A stretch of 64,000 bases of DNA from Argyresthia goedartella (Eukaryota; Arthropoda; Insecta; Lepidoptera; Argyresthiidae), in contig OX463813.1 of NCBI GenBank assembly GCA_949825045.1, forward strand, positions 9,238,001 through 9,302,000. The letters run 5' to 3'. Within the stretch, counting starts at the first letter, position 1, and the number at the start of each line of letters is the position of its first letter. The translations under genes and the position numbers were made by a program. Shown in pieces: positions 12,095 to 23,700 of this stretch. The notes under the pieces were generated by a model. It had not been told where the DNA came from. It saw only the letters and a list, made by a program, of their open reading frames with translations, and ran no database searches.

Positions 12095-12240
12095 TATAAT
12101 GTTCCCACCGAGCCGCACTGGCCTTTACCCTGATATGAGTAAGATTGAGCCATACTCCACCACGCTGGCTCAGTGCGGGTGGCCTAGTGGCCAACACGAC
12201 TGTCAGAAGCTATCAAGCTGCCCTATTAGGCCCACTTATG
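12095..12240 (+). repeat. 'cccaccg...gtaagattgagcc' interspersed repeat
   Basis: Shares 'gcctttaccc', 'gagtaagattgagccatactccaccacgctggctcagtgcggg' and 'actgtcagaagc' with copies at 38615(+), 56985(-) and 57718(+). A second identical copy is at 12935-13080. It is non-coding. Confidence 0.65.
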
Positions 12241-12349
12241 TCATTCCGTTAACGTTGAGAAATCACGTGAAATCACTCGGTAAGTATGTATTATGCGATA
12301 AATGTCATAACTACCGAGTTATTTCATTAACTCTACGTTAACGGAATGA
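12241..12349. mobile_element. Small palindromic MITE (109 bp), first copy
   Basis: Ends tcattccgttaacgt / acgttaacggaatga form perfect 15-bp TIRs; the interior is imperfectly palindromic. Repeated identically at 13081-13189 through the 840-bp duplication. Confidence 0.72.
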
Positions 12350-12454
12350 GGCTCACTTGCCTCGCTTGCTTGCCCACTACGTATTACTATTAAGTATTAT
12401 GTGCTATCACTGAGAAGCGAAAGTAGCTGGGACCAACAGCTTAAGGCTGGACAC

Positions 12455-12688
12455 CACGACAGTGGAACTTACAGCAAAAAAGGATCAGCAAAAACACTTT
12501 TTATGTTTTGTATTTTTGTTGTTCTTACATGTTCAACCTAATACGAAGAATAAAGAGGGCTTCGCTTAGCTCACCCCCTTTACCCTTCACCTAAGCTACC
12601 GCAGTATTTTGCCATGATATTTGCTGTGTGAATCTGTATATTTGCTGTTGAAATCAGTATTATTGATATGCAGTTTAATATTTCCCTT
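12455..12688. mobile_element. MITE family M1, copy in duplication unit 1
   Basis: Reverse orientation. It carries 'gggcttcgcttagctcacccccttta' and 'ctaagctaccgcagtattttg', and ends at 'cagtttaatatttccctt'. Its twin is 13295-13528. Confidence 0.75.
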
Positions 12689-13080
12689 TTTAATATTGCA
12701 ATATGGTTGGCTAGCCCATCGCCACAACTATGGCCATGCGAAAGTTTTGGTACGATCTTTTCCATCACCACCGTCAGAATTTTCGTATAAATAATGTACA
12801 TACTAAAGGCGACGCATTGGGATATAACACCCTTTTGTAAATCACAAGTTACGCAAAACTTCTTTATGCTAGCTTATTGATCATGATATTTTTATTTTAT
12901 ACTATTTCGCACCGAATTTGAATTTATGTTATTTTATAATGTTCCCACCGAGCCGCACTGGCCTTTACCCTGATATGAGTAAGATTGAGCCATACTCCAC
13001 CACGCTGGCTCAGTGCGGGTGGCCTAGTGGCCAACACGACTGTCAGAAGCTATCAAGCTGCCCTATTAGGCCCACTTATG

Positions 13081-13189
13081 TCATTCCGTTAACGTTGAGA
13101 AATCACGTGAAATCACTCGGTAAGTATGTATTATGCGATAAATGTCATAACTACCGAGTTATTTCATTAACTCTACGTTAACGGAATGA
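13081..13189. mobile_element. Small palindromic MITE, second copy
   Basis: Identical to 12241-12349. Confidence 0.72.
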
Positions 13190-13294
13190 GGCTCACTTGC
13201 CTCGCTTGCTTGCCCACTACGTATTACTATTAAGTATTATGTGCTATCACTGAGAAGCGAAAGTAGCTGGGACCAACAGCTTAAGGCTGGACAC

Positions 13295-13528
13295 CACGAC
13301 AGTGGAACTTACAGCAAAAAAGGATCAGCAAAAACACTTTTTATGTTTTGTATTTTTGTTGTTCTTACATGTTCAACCTAATACGAAGAATAAAGAGGGC
13401 TTCGCTTAGCTCACCCCCTTTACCCTTCACCTAAGCTACCGCAGTATTTTGCCATGATATTTGCTGTGTGAATCTGTATATTTGCTGTTGAAATCAGTAT
13501 TATTGATATGCAGTTTAATATTTCCCTT
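13295..13528. mobile_element. MITE family M1, copy in duplication unit 2
   Basis: Same sequence as 12455-12688 up to 'tttccctt', after which the flanks diverge. This marks the end of the duplicated block. Confidence 0.75.
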
Positions 13529-13554
13529 AAATAAATGACAAGTACCATAAATTC

Positions 13555-14445
13555 AAGCGGAAGAGTTCGTGGCCTGGCGATATTTGAGAATCGGAAACGA
13601 TCGTGCGGCGAGCACCATCTGGCCGAAACGAGTACTGGATGGGGGTCCGTTTCTATGGGCTTCCATCTGACACTGACGTTCATGCATGGTAAACTTGAAT
13701 ACTCCTGTTTTGCGTAACTTGAGATTTACAAAAGCTGTTTTGGCCTACTGCGGCGCCTTAACGTGGCCTTCATCTGACACTGACGTTCATGCATGGTCAA
13801 CTTGAATACTCCTATTTTGCGTAACTTGAGATTTGCAAAAGGCTATTTTGGCCTACTGCGGCGCCTTAAGACGAGCGAATGGCGACAGAACTCGGCGCGA
13901 GTTTTAGCGATTTACCAAAATACAAGCTATCTCAGAGCTATAAGAGCGCAATTGCCAAAATTTTCGGCCGAATTATGCTTTTGGGCGGTAACGTTTTTCT
14001 ACCCCTAAACCTTTATGGAATAAGACAAATTTGGTCTCATTCGTTTCCACACATCATAAACGATGCTTGTAGTTTTTCCTTTTTTTGAAAATCTGGCTTG
14101 ATTGGTTAAAAATAAATAATATGCTGGAGGGTTTTTTTTGGTCAAAAAAGTGAATGTTTAGGTCCTTATATTTACTACAATTCAAAATATTTAAAAAAAA
14201 AAAACAAAACGCACGAGCATAGTTTTTCATAGTATCTCAAACATGTGAAAAAATTGTGAAAATCGGACAAGGTTTAAGGGGTGAAAAAGGTTACCGCTTA
14301 TTGTATGGAGGCTCGCGCCCACACGATTCTCTTAACGTCTCATCCGAAACACGGAAGTGTCCGAAAGCCCATAGAAACGGACATCCATCCCGTACTCGCC
14401 GCGGCCAGATGTTGCTACCCGCATGCGAATACCGCTAGGTACCTA
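13555..14445. repeat. Repeat block flanked by inverted segments
   Basis: 'tactggatgggggtccgtttctatgggctt' near 13630 is inverted near 14365-14400 as 'agcccatagaaacggacatccatcccgta'. The block therefore has imperfect inverted ends. It may be a defective element of the family seen at 38615. No ORF with motifs. Confidence 0.5.
13664..13868 (+). repeat. 107-bp tandem duplication
   Basis: 13664-13770 and 13771-13868 both run 'catctgacactgacgttcatgcatgg' to 'ggcctactgcggcgcctta' with few changes. Confidence 0.85.
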
Positions 14446-14497
14446 CTTGCAGGTTAAGTACTTGTTATTTATGAAATCGTTATGAAAAATATTAAGT

Positions 14498-14745
14498 TAC
14501 TAGCTGATGCCCGCAACTTCATCTGCAAGTTCCTAGGAATTATCATTAACCGAGATAACGTTACCCTCCTTCTGGTGCAGTCGCATAAAAAGTATACTAT
14601 ATGTTAATCTAGCTCATAAACTACCTCTGTGCTAAATTTCATTCAAATACGTTCATCCGTTTTAGTGTAATTAAGGCACAAACACACAAACATCCAAACA
14701 TCTAAACATCCTAACATCGCTACTTTCACATTTATAATATTATAA
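14498..14745 (+). repeat. 'agctgatgcccgc' interspersed repeat
   Basis: Runs from 'tagctgatgcccgcaacttcatc' through 'ctgtgctaaatttcattcaaa' to 'acaaacacacaaacatcc' and a T/A-rich end. I know such degenerate repeats as common in insect genomes. Class not determinable here. Confidence 0.55.
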
Positions 14746-14879
14746 TAATAATAAAAATAAATATTAGTTAGATGTTACTCTGTTAGTCCTCTATACATCG
14801 GCAGAGACTTTTTATCTTTTAGTTCCTGTTCCTCTTAATGTAAGCTGAAGGTACATAATAAGTTCCGCTATCCGGGCGC

Positions 14880-14908
14880 CTTATTATTATTATTATTATT
14901 ATTATTTG
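14880..14908. repeat. (ATT)n microsatellite
   Basis: About nine ATT units. Confidence 0.9.
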
Positions 14909-14909
14909 T

Positions 14910-15560
14910 TTCTTAGCTTTTTTTCACTCCCCTTCTAGGAGGTTACAGTTAGTCCTGAGCACGGACCGTAGCCAAGTGCTAAAAATCTATGAGTTTCCTA
15001 AAAAATTCGAACTATCCTATATGTATTAAGAATCACAGCTTTTTGCAGCAGTATGAAGACGGATGTTTAGAGTTTAGAGTCTTCGATATGATTCCAGTTG
15101 TTGAGATTATGATCTGTATTGTTAGTACTGTGTTGACTTTCCATTGAGTCTTCAGTTCTATGGATAAGTCTGTATATTTGGCTAGTTTAGTTGCGTTTGT
15201 GGTTGTTAAATTACGAGTGTTTGGAATAGTGACGCCAAGAAATATACTAGTCAGCACCTGATTAGAACTCGTTTCTGTTGTCTAAGAAGCGAGCGTGAAA
15301 CGAATAAACCAGGAAAAAGTTTGAAACTCGTGTCGACCATACTGATAAAATATCCCTGTTACATGGTGGGCAAATAATAGGTACTTACATATACACTTTA
15401 TTTTTAAAATAGTATTCTATAAAATATGAAACTTATTCCGCGTTACTACAAAAAAGTTGAACATAGTTAGTTTAACCTTAAAACAAACGTCAAATCCTAT
15501 ACATTTTTGTTTTCAAACAAGTGTTGAACAGGAGTTTATTTTTTGTGTTATGGGTCTTAA
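14910..15560. other. Non-coding DNA with a repeat also seen at 52035 and 57240
   Basis: 15470-15540 contains 'gtttaaccttaaaacaaacgtcaaatcc' and 'acaagtgttgaacaggagttta'. Related text occurs at 52055-52135 and 57245-57290, so this is an interspersed repeat of unknown class. No coding signal. Confidence 0.5.
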
Positions 15561-15589
15561 CTCATTAAGTATTTTTTAGTGCCGGCAAT

Positions 15590-15850
15590 TAACTATGGAC
15601 AATAATGTCAGACAAATGTCCACCTCTAGCAGCATGGCAGATGTGAGCCCTTTTCATTGCGTCATTCATTACATTTTCACACATTTCCTGCGTTATCTCA
15701 GTGACTGTGTCTTGGATATTTTGATTTAATTGTTGAAGATTCATTGGCCTGTTAGCATAGACACGTCCCTATAGATAGTTCCACAGAAAAAAGTCGGGAG
15801 CTGTTAAACCCGGGTATTTGAGGGCCAATCAATGTCGCCGTTTCTCGAAA
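15590..15850 (-). pseudogene. C-terminal remnant of a Tc1/mariner-type transposase
   Basis: The minus strand reads DIDWPSNTRV, then stop, QLPTFFCGTIYRDV. This is recognisable as a decayed 'D-W-P-x-R-S-P-D-L-x-x-x-D-F-F-L-W-G' box, the third-acid region of a DDE/D transposase. It is followed by MNLQQLNQNIQDTVTEITQE and a closing 'GGHLSDII' motif typical of the family C-terminus. Stops and substitutions make it non-functional. It differs from the DDE_3 families at 30002 and 52780. Confidence 0.72.
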
Positions 15851-15859
15851 TTAATCGAC

Positions 15860-17632
15860 CCGGAAACGTTCCTTGAGATAATGTGGGTTCGCCGGGTACA
15901 CTTTGACGAACAACTTCAAGGAATAATTGTAGGTGAAATATGTGATCTTTTTGTTATAATTTGGGAACAACTGTCTGTACCATATTTCTTGCAAATAAAT
16001 ATCATTTATCATTATCATTTATCAATATTCTGCTCCGTACGCTTCTGTTCTGACACGCCGAGGAACTGATTTATCTGTTACATCGCGTGCTGCTCAAATT
16101 TATTTACTAAAGGAGCTATTTTTAGCCTCGAAGGTTAATGATTTCTAACAAAAATTGGCAACAATTTTCTTAGAGTTACCGCAATAAATGGTTGGGTTGC
16201 GTAGGTAGAAGGATTTAATAATTAAAACACGTTGATCAGTCGTAAAACGTAAACGAAACATTACATCTATCTACACAAAAAAAACATGAAACAACTGTAA
16301 CATTTGCCCCCAAAACAAAATGGCGGTAAAAAAAAGTTGGATACCTTCAAGTTGCCCATCCTGTACACAAGGGACAAGTCTTACAAAGTAAAGTAGCACT
16401 TCCTACTGAAATAAATAAGCGCACTGTTTGTTGTCCTGTCCGAGCAATCTTTTGATTAGGGATGGGAAAATGTGTTATCGAGTAGAAGATAGAAACGCAA
16501 AAAGTAAATAATCTTAATATTTGACTTTGACCAAACTTATTAAAAATAATCCTGCCGAGCTTACGATGAGAACAGTAGTAGTAGTTTTTTTTTCAAAAAT
16601 GCGTTTCTTACAGATTAGGAATCAGCGTAGTGAGCTCTATCATAAAAAAATATATCCCTCGTTTAATATTTTAGCTAGATTCTTAAATTTCAGCAAGCGT
16701 ATGAGCAGTAAGTCATAATTTGTGATAAACAGTACTTAGCATAATCATAGTAAGTATGTATGTATATAAGTTACTGTAAAATTTAAGTGTTTTCCTATCA
16801 TCTGTTTTCCTTACAGTAACAGTAACCTTAACAGTAACACAGTAACTACTGACTTACTGCGGATATTCTAAGCGATCATATGAAAAAATGATAAAACAAG
16901 ATTACAAGATACAAGATTAGAAGTACATATGGCAGAGCCATATGTAAGGGGGGGGGGGATGGAAAAAAGCAAATTTCCTGTGTCACCAATGACCGACTCG
17001 CGCTCTACAGCTCACATAGCCACTAATGGCAAGGTGTAGTTCAATTTTAGGTGATTCTTGACAAGTTTCGCCTTGAAATTGAGCAATTGAGTGAATAATA
17101 AAGATGCTCGGATCAAATCGATTTCACATGATTTATAAGTAATACTGCAGAGGTAGAGCACTATGCAGTGGGTATCGATGTAGTAACCTCAGACATCACT
17201 ACAGAAATCATCTCAGTTAGTCATCTATTGTGATTACAATGAACGATGCTGGTAGCCAGTGCTAGTTCTGATCCTCAAGGAATTTTCCTATCTTACAAAT
17301 CAAAATAAACTTCAACTGACTATATTAAGAAATTATAAAACATCATTTTCAATATGAACCCTCAGAAGAAGTACCTATAGAGCCTAAATGTGAAATAATT
17401 TATGCAATTGACTAAATTCGACAAAACTTTACGCCTGGGTTTTAGAAAAGCATTTGTAACATTGTCAAAATTCGCTAAAATAATAGACGCTAATGTGAAA
17501 AAGAGTTTATGCCAGTGACTTAAATAAATCAAAATTAGAGCTTTGGGCTGTGATGTGCATTCGACCACAATTGTAACCAATTGACTGAATTCGACAAAAA
17601 TGTATGATTAATTGTGAAGTGGTGGTAATTCT
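15860..17632. other. Upstream region of the LAMP-like gene, no feature recognised
   Basis: AT-rich, with an 11-base G run near 16948 and short inverted repeats. It presumably includes promoter and 5'UTR of the downstream gene, but I cannot identify a TATA box, initiator or upstream exon with confidence. Confidence 0.4.
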
Positions 17633-17761
17633 ATGTGTCTCCTGCTTGCAGTGATGGTGATATGTTCAGTCCAAGGTCTACAGCTGGACAACCAGGCCTC
17701 AACGAGGAAGCCGAGAGTCACAAAGTATAGCAAAACAACTTTAGCGCCTGGTGGGTCGACG
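17633..17761 (+). CDS. LAMP-like gene, coding exon 1 (signal peptide)
   Basis: ATG at 17633 opens 43 codons. The first 15 residues (MCLLLAVMVICSVQG) form a short hydrophobic signal peptide, followed by a Thr/Lys/Pro-rich stretch. The exon ends at a good donor (G|GTGAGT) in phase 0. A 'cttgcag' inside the proposed exon could instead be an acceptor at 17649/17650, with the true start in an upstream exon. The in-frame ATG and signal peptide make the first reading likelier, although the ATG context is weak (T at -3). Confidence 0.72.
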
Positions 17762-20700
17762 GTGAGTTATACAAGTTGATATGTGAAATATTTGCTAGCA
17801 CGGGTTTCTTATCACAGTAATACTTAGGTTCCTAGTCCATATATCCACAATTCCTCGTCCATACTTCGGGGGTAATACATACAATTGGCTGTTTGAATTG
17901 AAATGTTTCTACCTACTATCCAAGTCATGTTGGGATGGCACTATTTTAGTGATTTCGAAGTTACTGAAAGCATACACCTATTATTTTAAGCATAAATATA
18001 AACATTTATATGTAGGCGCATGCATTGCTTCTCGCCCCACACTAGGACACCCTGTGTCGTGGGAATCTTGCGGGTGTGCGGGAGGTGGGCGGGTCGTCAC
18101 CCCCTCTGCGACTTACTCTTTCCCCTATGACCTACCCAACCTGACGCGAACTATACCTATACATCAAATCTGACTAAATTATAATTTTGATTAATTGAAA
18201 AACGTTTAGTGCTGAACATTGTATGTGTCGCAGTTGGTTGGTCAAATCAGACACTTAACTAACACCCTAGACCGTTAATTAAAGACCGACGTTTAGCCAA
18301 GTCACTAGCATTTTGATTCCAATAAAGCATCGTCGAAAAAGTTTAACAATCTATCTTACCGAAAGCCGGAGTGTTGGTTAAATAATGTAAAACAAGATGG
18401 CGTCACGCTGATTACTTTCAGAGTCTATAAAAGTGAAAAGCACTTTTCTTTGCACAGACATTGCAGTAGCTTAGATGAAGGGTATAAAGGGGGTGAGCTA
18501 AGCGAAGCCCCCGTTATCCTTCGTGTTAGGTTGAACATGTAAGAACAACAAAAATACTTAAAAGATAAACTTAACACTTAAGTACACATAAAATATTTTT
18601 TATGTGTACTTAAGTGTATTTATATTGTACGTGACTTGTTGCTTAGGAACGTTTAGACAACTCGTTAAACGTTTCGTTCACTCACTTGTCTGACGGAACT
18701 TTAGCGACTTGGTTACACGTCGGTCTTTAATTAACGGTCTAGGGTGTTAGTTAAATGTCTGATTTAACCAACTAACTGTGACACATGGATCATGTAAATT
18801 ATATATTTTTATTCAAACAGGAGCCAGCGACAGAGCGCAGCCTGCTCACAGCGACCTACCGGCTGTCAGGTAGCGCAGGCGAGACCTGCATCCTACTGAC
18901 GGTGGACGCGCTCATCGACATCTCCTATGTGACTAAGCTGAATGAGCGAGCGGTGAGCCCCAACAGAAATTGGATAAATCTAGTGACCTAAATTGGTTTT
19001 TCAGCTGAAACTGGACCTTCGGCTTCTTTCCTAGCTTCGGGCAAAACCGAAACCGAATCCGAAACTTTCTATGCTTGTAAAAATGTACACAGTTACAAGG
19101 AATATAGAGCTTGGCTTTCAAGGAATTTCTCGGTTAACATAATTACTTACCTTCATAATTAAAGCGCGGAATATTCATAGCAGAAATTAAATGTTATTTC
19201 AGATTGAATGTTATATTTTATCGACTATCGATAATTACGATGAATCGGAAATGTGGATTGTTAATGTTCTACTGAATCTGAATCTAGATATTTCGAGTTA
19301 TATGTTTCAATTTTAGGTGGGTTTCAACGCAATGCTTTTTTAATTTGTTTTAAAAGCATTTTAACAAGTAGAATAGTGAATAGACGAAGATATTAAAAGG
19401 GCATTTTTTTGGAAATCCATTTAAATGGTTTTTCATTCCGGATTATACAATTTTTCTTCAAGTAAATATTGTCTTCAAGTGATAGATTTAATATGACGTT
19501 CCAATAAACACAGAGGTTAAATGTTAATCTTAATAAGTCATTTTATTGAAAAAATATTATCGATGTACTTAATGACGTTTGATATTTGCTATGAAAATTC
19601 CGCCCTCTATTCATAATGTATGGTTTTCGAAGTGTATTTGAAACATTGCTAAATATTACATAGTAATAACAATAAAACGTAAGTTTCGGTCAAGCCGAAC
19701 ATTCGGCCGAAACCGAAACCCTGGCCAAAACCTCTTTTTTGGCCGATTCTTCGGTTGGTTTCTAGATATATTATTCCCAACTTCACCATCACCAGCCGTT
19801 AGGGAAATGCTGAGGCTTCCTCACGTACACGCCATTCAACTTGGCCCAGCGCAGCGCGCATCCATTGTTTGGTTTCGTCCTTATAAACTGACAGTTGGTC
19901 TTCAGGCCGACCTCAAAATCAAATCAAATCAAATCAAAAATCATTTATTTCCATAGGATGTTGTTACATCACTTAGATCCGTCATTACATTTTTTTGGGT
20001 GAGTTCACTAACACAATGGCGGAATCTGTGGAGAAGAGCTCACCGAAGAAACTCCACAGTCGTCGCATCTTTTGCGTTTCCTTTTTTAAATAAAATATTG
20101 TCAAATTACAAAATGAATGCTAATTATATATCGAAACAGTCTGTTACTCAAACAATCTATTCTCCTCCTCTAAGTAATCAGATATCCTATAGTAACCTTT
20201 TTTATACAATTTCTGTGTTATTATTATTTTAAACTTGTCTAAAGTTAAGTTTTTAATATCAGTAGGGACCTTATTGTAATAGCGTATACAATTGCCTTTA
20301 AAAGAATTACTAATTTTATGTAGTCGGCTTACATAAGCAACCAACTTGTCTTTATTTCTAGTATTAAAATTGTGTATATCACTGTACTTCTGAAAATTAG
20401 TTATATTTCTTTTTACATACACAAGATTGTCATAGATATATTGAGACACAAATGTCAGAATATTGATTTCTTTAAACTTTTGCCCCAGTGACACTCTAGG
20501 CCCTAATCTATAAATTGCACGAACAGCCCGTTTCTGCAGAATAAATATACTATTAGCATTCGCAGCGTGACTCCACAATAAAATACCATAGGTCATTAGA
20601 CTATGAAAGTAACTAAAGTAGACTAGTCTAGCGGTGTCTACGTCGGTAAGAGCTCTAATTTTTTTAACTGCGAACGCTGCCGAACTCAGTCTGTTCGACA

Positions 20701-23700
20701 ATTTATTTATATGAGGATCCCATTGTAGTTTGGCGTCTAAAGTAATGCCCAAAAAGACAGTCGACTGCACAAGGTCCAATCTCTGTCCTTTTATAAATAT
20801 GTCTGTAGTTACCGGGTTCATATTGGGTAACACGAATTTAATACATTTAGTTTTCTTTTCATTAAGTAATAAATTGTTAACAGTAAACCAGTTCACTATA
20901 CTAGAGATAGCATTGTTTACCTCGTCATAATTTGATTGCTGTCTTTTAACTTTAAATATCAAAGAAGTATCATCGGCAAACAATACTAACCCATGTTTTG
21001 CTTTAACAAGGTAAGTTAAATCATTAATATATACTAAAAACAAGAAAGGACCAAGAATTGAACCTTGCGGTACGCCCATACTTATTGAAGACCCAGGTGA
21101 TCTTTTCCCATTAACATCGACCATCTGAACCCTATCTGTTAGATATGACTCCAGAAGGCCAAGTGTCTGATCTTTTACACCATAATGGCGTAACTTCCTG
21201 ACAAGAGTGTCATGATGGACGCAATCAAAAGCCTTAGATAGATCGCAGAAGACACCTATTGCATCCATTGCGTCTTCCCAGGCATCAAAAATATTGTCGA
21301 TTAGTTCAACACCAGCATCGGCTGTTGAACGACCCTTTGTGAAACCAAACTGAGCAATATGAATTAAATTATTGAGATAAAAATGACTTTGCAATTGATT
21401 AAGTATGAGTTTTTCAAATATTTTGCTAAGCGTTGGTAGTATCGATATGGGTCTAAAATTGGTAGGGTCTGATGTACTACCAGCTTTGAATAAAGGTATA
21501 ACTTTACTTAGTTTCATCAAGTCAGGAAACACACCATTATCTATACATTGATTAAATATACAACAAAGGTGAGGTGCAATACAATCTACAATGGAACTAA
21601 TAATTTTTACTGATAGACCATGGGCGTCAGCTGTCTTTTTCATTTCCAGGGATTTAAACGCTTTTACAATGTCTTCATTATTTACGTGCCTAAATTTGAA
21701 ATCTGTTTTACAATCCTCAAAGTTTTGTTTAAGTATAGATTCAGCAGCAGCGGGAGATGAATTTAAAGACTTGGTTGTTGAAACTGGAATGTCCGTAAAG
21801 AAATTTTCGAAAGCTTTTGCTACTTCTAGGTCTGTACTTAGCAATTGATTATCTATCTTAAGCTTGAAGTTATTATGTGTAGCTTTGGCCTTTCCAGTCT
21901 CTCTGTTTATAATTTGCCAAGTCGTTTTCATTACATTGCTACTAGATTCAATTTTGTTTTTAATGAAATTAGATTTAGCTACGGCACAAACGCGTTTAAA
22001 CATTTTTGAATAACTACGAACATAATCTAGAAAGGCCGTATTTTTGTTATATGATTTCTCTTCATAGAGTTCATATAATCTTCGTCTGCTCCTATGAATT
22101 CCAACTGTCGCCCAATCACTAAACAAAGCTTTGTTATTAACTTTTATAGTTTTTGATTTAAATACCGTATCATATTCATTTTTGACAAGGTTAAATACTG
22201 AGTTGTACAACAAATTTGGATCGTCACTGTATGGTATTTCCCATAGTTTATCTAAAATATTATTCCTGTAGTGTTCAAGCCGAGTGTCACTAACGGGCAC
22301 ACATGTAATATCCTCTTTTTGGTCCTTTTTTATTTTAATATTGAATATACCTATCTGACCAGTGTGATCAGAGGTTAATTTATTGATGACCGATTTGAAA
22401 ATGGGCGTAATGTTAGTAAATATATTGTCAATGCAGGTAGCAGATGTTGCAGTAATTCTAGTAGGCTCCAAAAACAGATAGTTCATGTCGTGACATAAAA
22501 ATAAAGATTTTAATCTAGTACAAATATTATTATCCTCTAACAGATTAACATTAAAATCACCACAAATTATAAAAAAATTGTTTCTATCGCTGATTTTAAT
22601 CAACACTTCATCCATTTTTATTTTTTTTATTTTTTATTTTTTTATATACCTATCATTGGCTTTAGTTTTCGAAACCAGCATAATAAACTGTTACTATTTA
22701 TATGGGGTCAGTAGTCATAAGTCGAAGCATCGATAGATAGAAAAAGAGTTAGTTTAGTGTTAATCTCGAGTTAACTTTAAGTAAGTTAGTAACTTTAGTA
22801 CCAATTCAGGAAAACATGCATACTACATAACATAACATAAACATAAACATTTATATACAGGCACATATATTGCTTGTGGACCTGCTCTAAAGTACTGTGT
22901 CGTAGGAAACAGAAACAGCGACGTCACACATATATAAACATCCAGGACCTGGGGATTTTTTTTCTTTATCCCCAGCCGGGGATTGAACTCGGGACCTCTC
23001 GCATGGTAGGCAGAACCACAACCGCTACGCCACAGAGGTCGTCAAAAGGCACAAATGCAACTTGCCATCCTAGTTTAGACAACTACCGTCGTTATAATCA
23101 TCGTCATTATCATCGGTAGCTTGTTTCCGCTCACTGCTTGGTATAAACCTCCTTTTTCCCCAACTTAGGTATTAGAAGTTAGTTTATTATTATTATTATT
23201 AGTATTCTGAAGTTCTCTCATATGCTTGCAGGACGCGAACACGTTTGTGCCAAACAGTGCGAAGGTGTCGGGCGTGTGTCAGGAAGGCGATGCAGAGACG
23301 CTCGTGCTGTCCTTCAAGGAGTTCGCTTTAGAGTTGAACTTTGCTAAGGTACGCCTTGTGACCTTTCAATACAGGATTGCAGGGCGACTTCGATTTTCAG
23401 TGTTTATTTCTGTTGGATTTATCGATAAATTGGGTTATTTTATCGATACTAAACTATCGACAATAACTCCTTCACAAGTTAAAAGCTTCCACTACAAGAT
23501 CTTACCCAATAGTAATAAACGATAGACAATCATCTCAGATCACCCGACTACTATGGTACGATCGAGCTGGTATGATGATGGAGCCCGACGGTTGGAGATG
23601 GAACTCCCAGGGCTTTCTAGTGAATCCATTAAGTTTGGGCTCATTAGATTCGTTCTGGCAAGACTTTTTTTAATAAAAAGGGTGGTTTAGTTTTATAAAC

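Larger units (their letters stand above)
11829..13528. repeat. 840-bp tandem duplication, two copies identical by eye
   Basis: Unit 1 is 11829-12668 and unit 2 is 12669-13508, with about 20 further shared bases. I compared them line by line and saw no difference. The unit contains a repeat of the 'cccaccg...ctcagtgcggg' type, a small palindromic element (12241-12349) and a reverse M1 MITE. Duplication boundaries fall at the M1 end 'cagtttaatatttcccttt', which suggests unequal exchange between two M1 copies. Confidence 0.93.

Noticed and set aside
12078..13181. Two identical 87-codon ORFs (12078-12341 and 12918-13181)
   Set aside because: They lie in repeat sequence and are identical only because of the 840-bp duplication; no motif.
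20730..20930. Plus-strand ORFs inside the LINE ORFs (also 21591, 34403, 34787)
   Set aside because: Shadows of the minus-strand reverse transcriptase reading frame.
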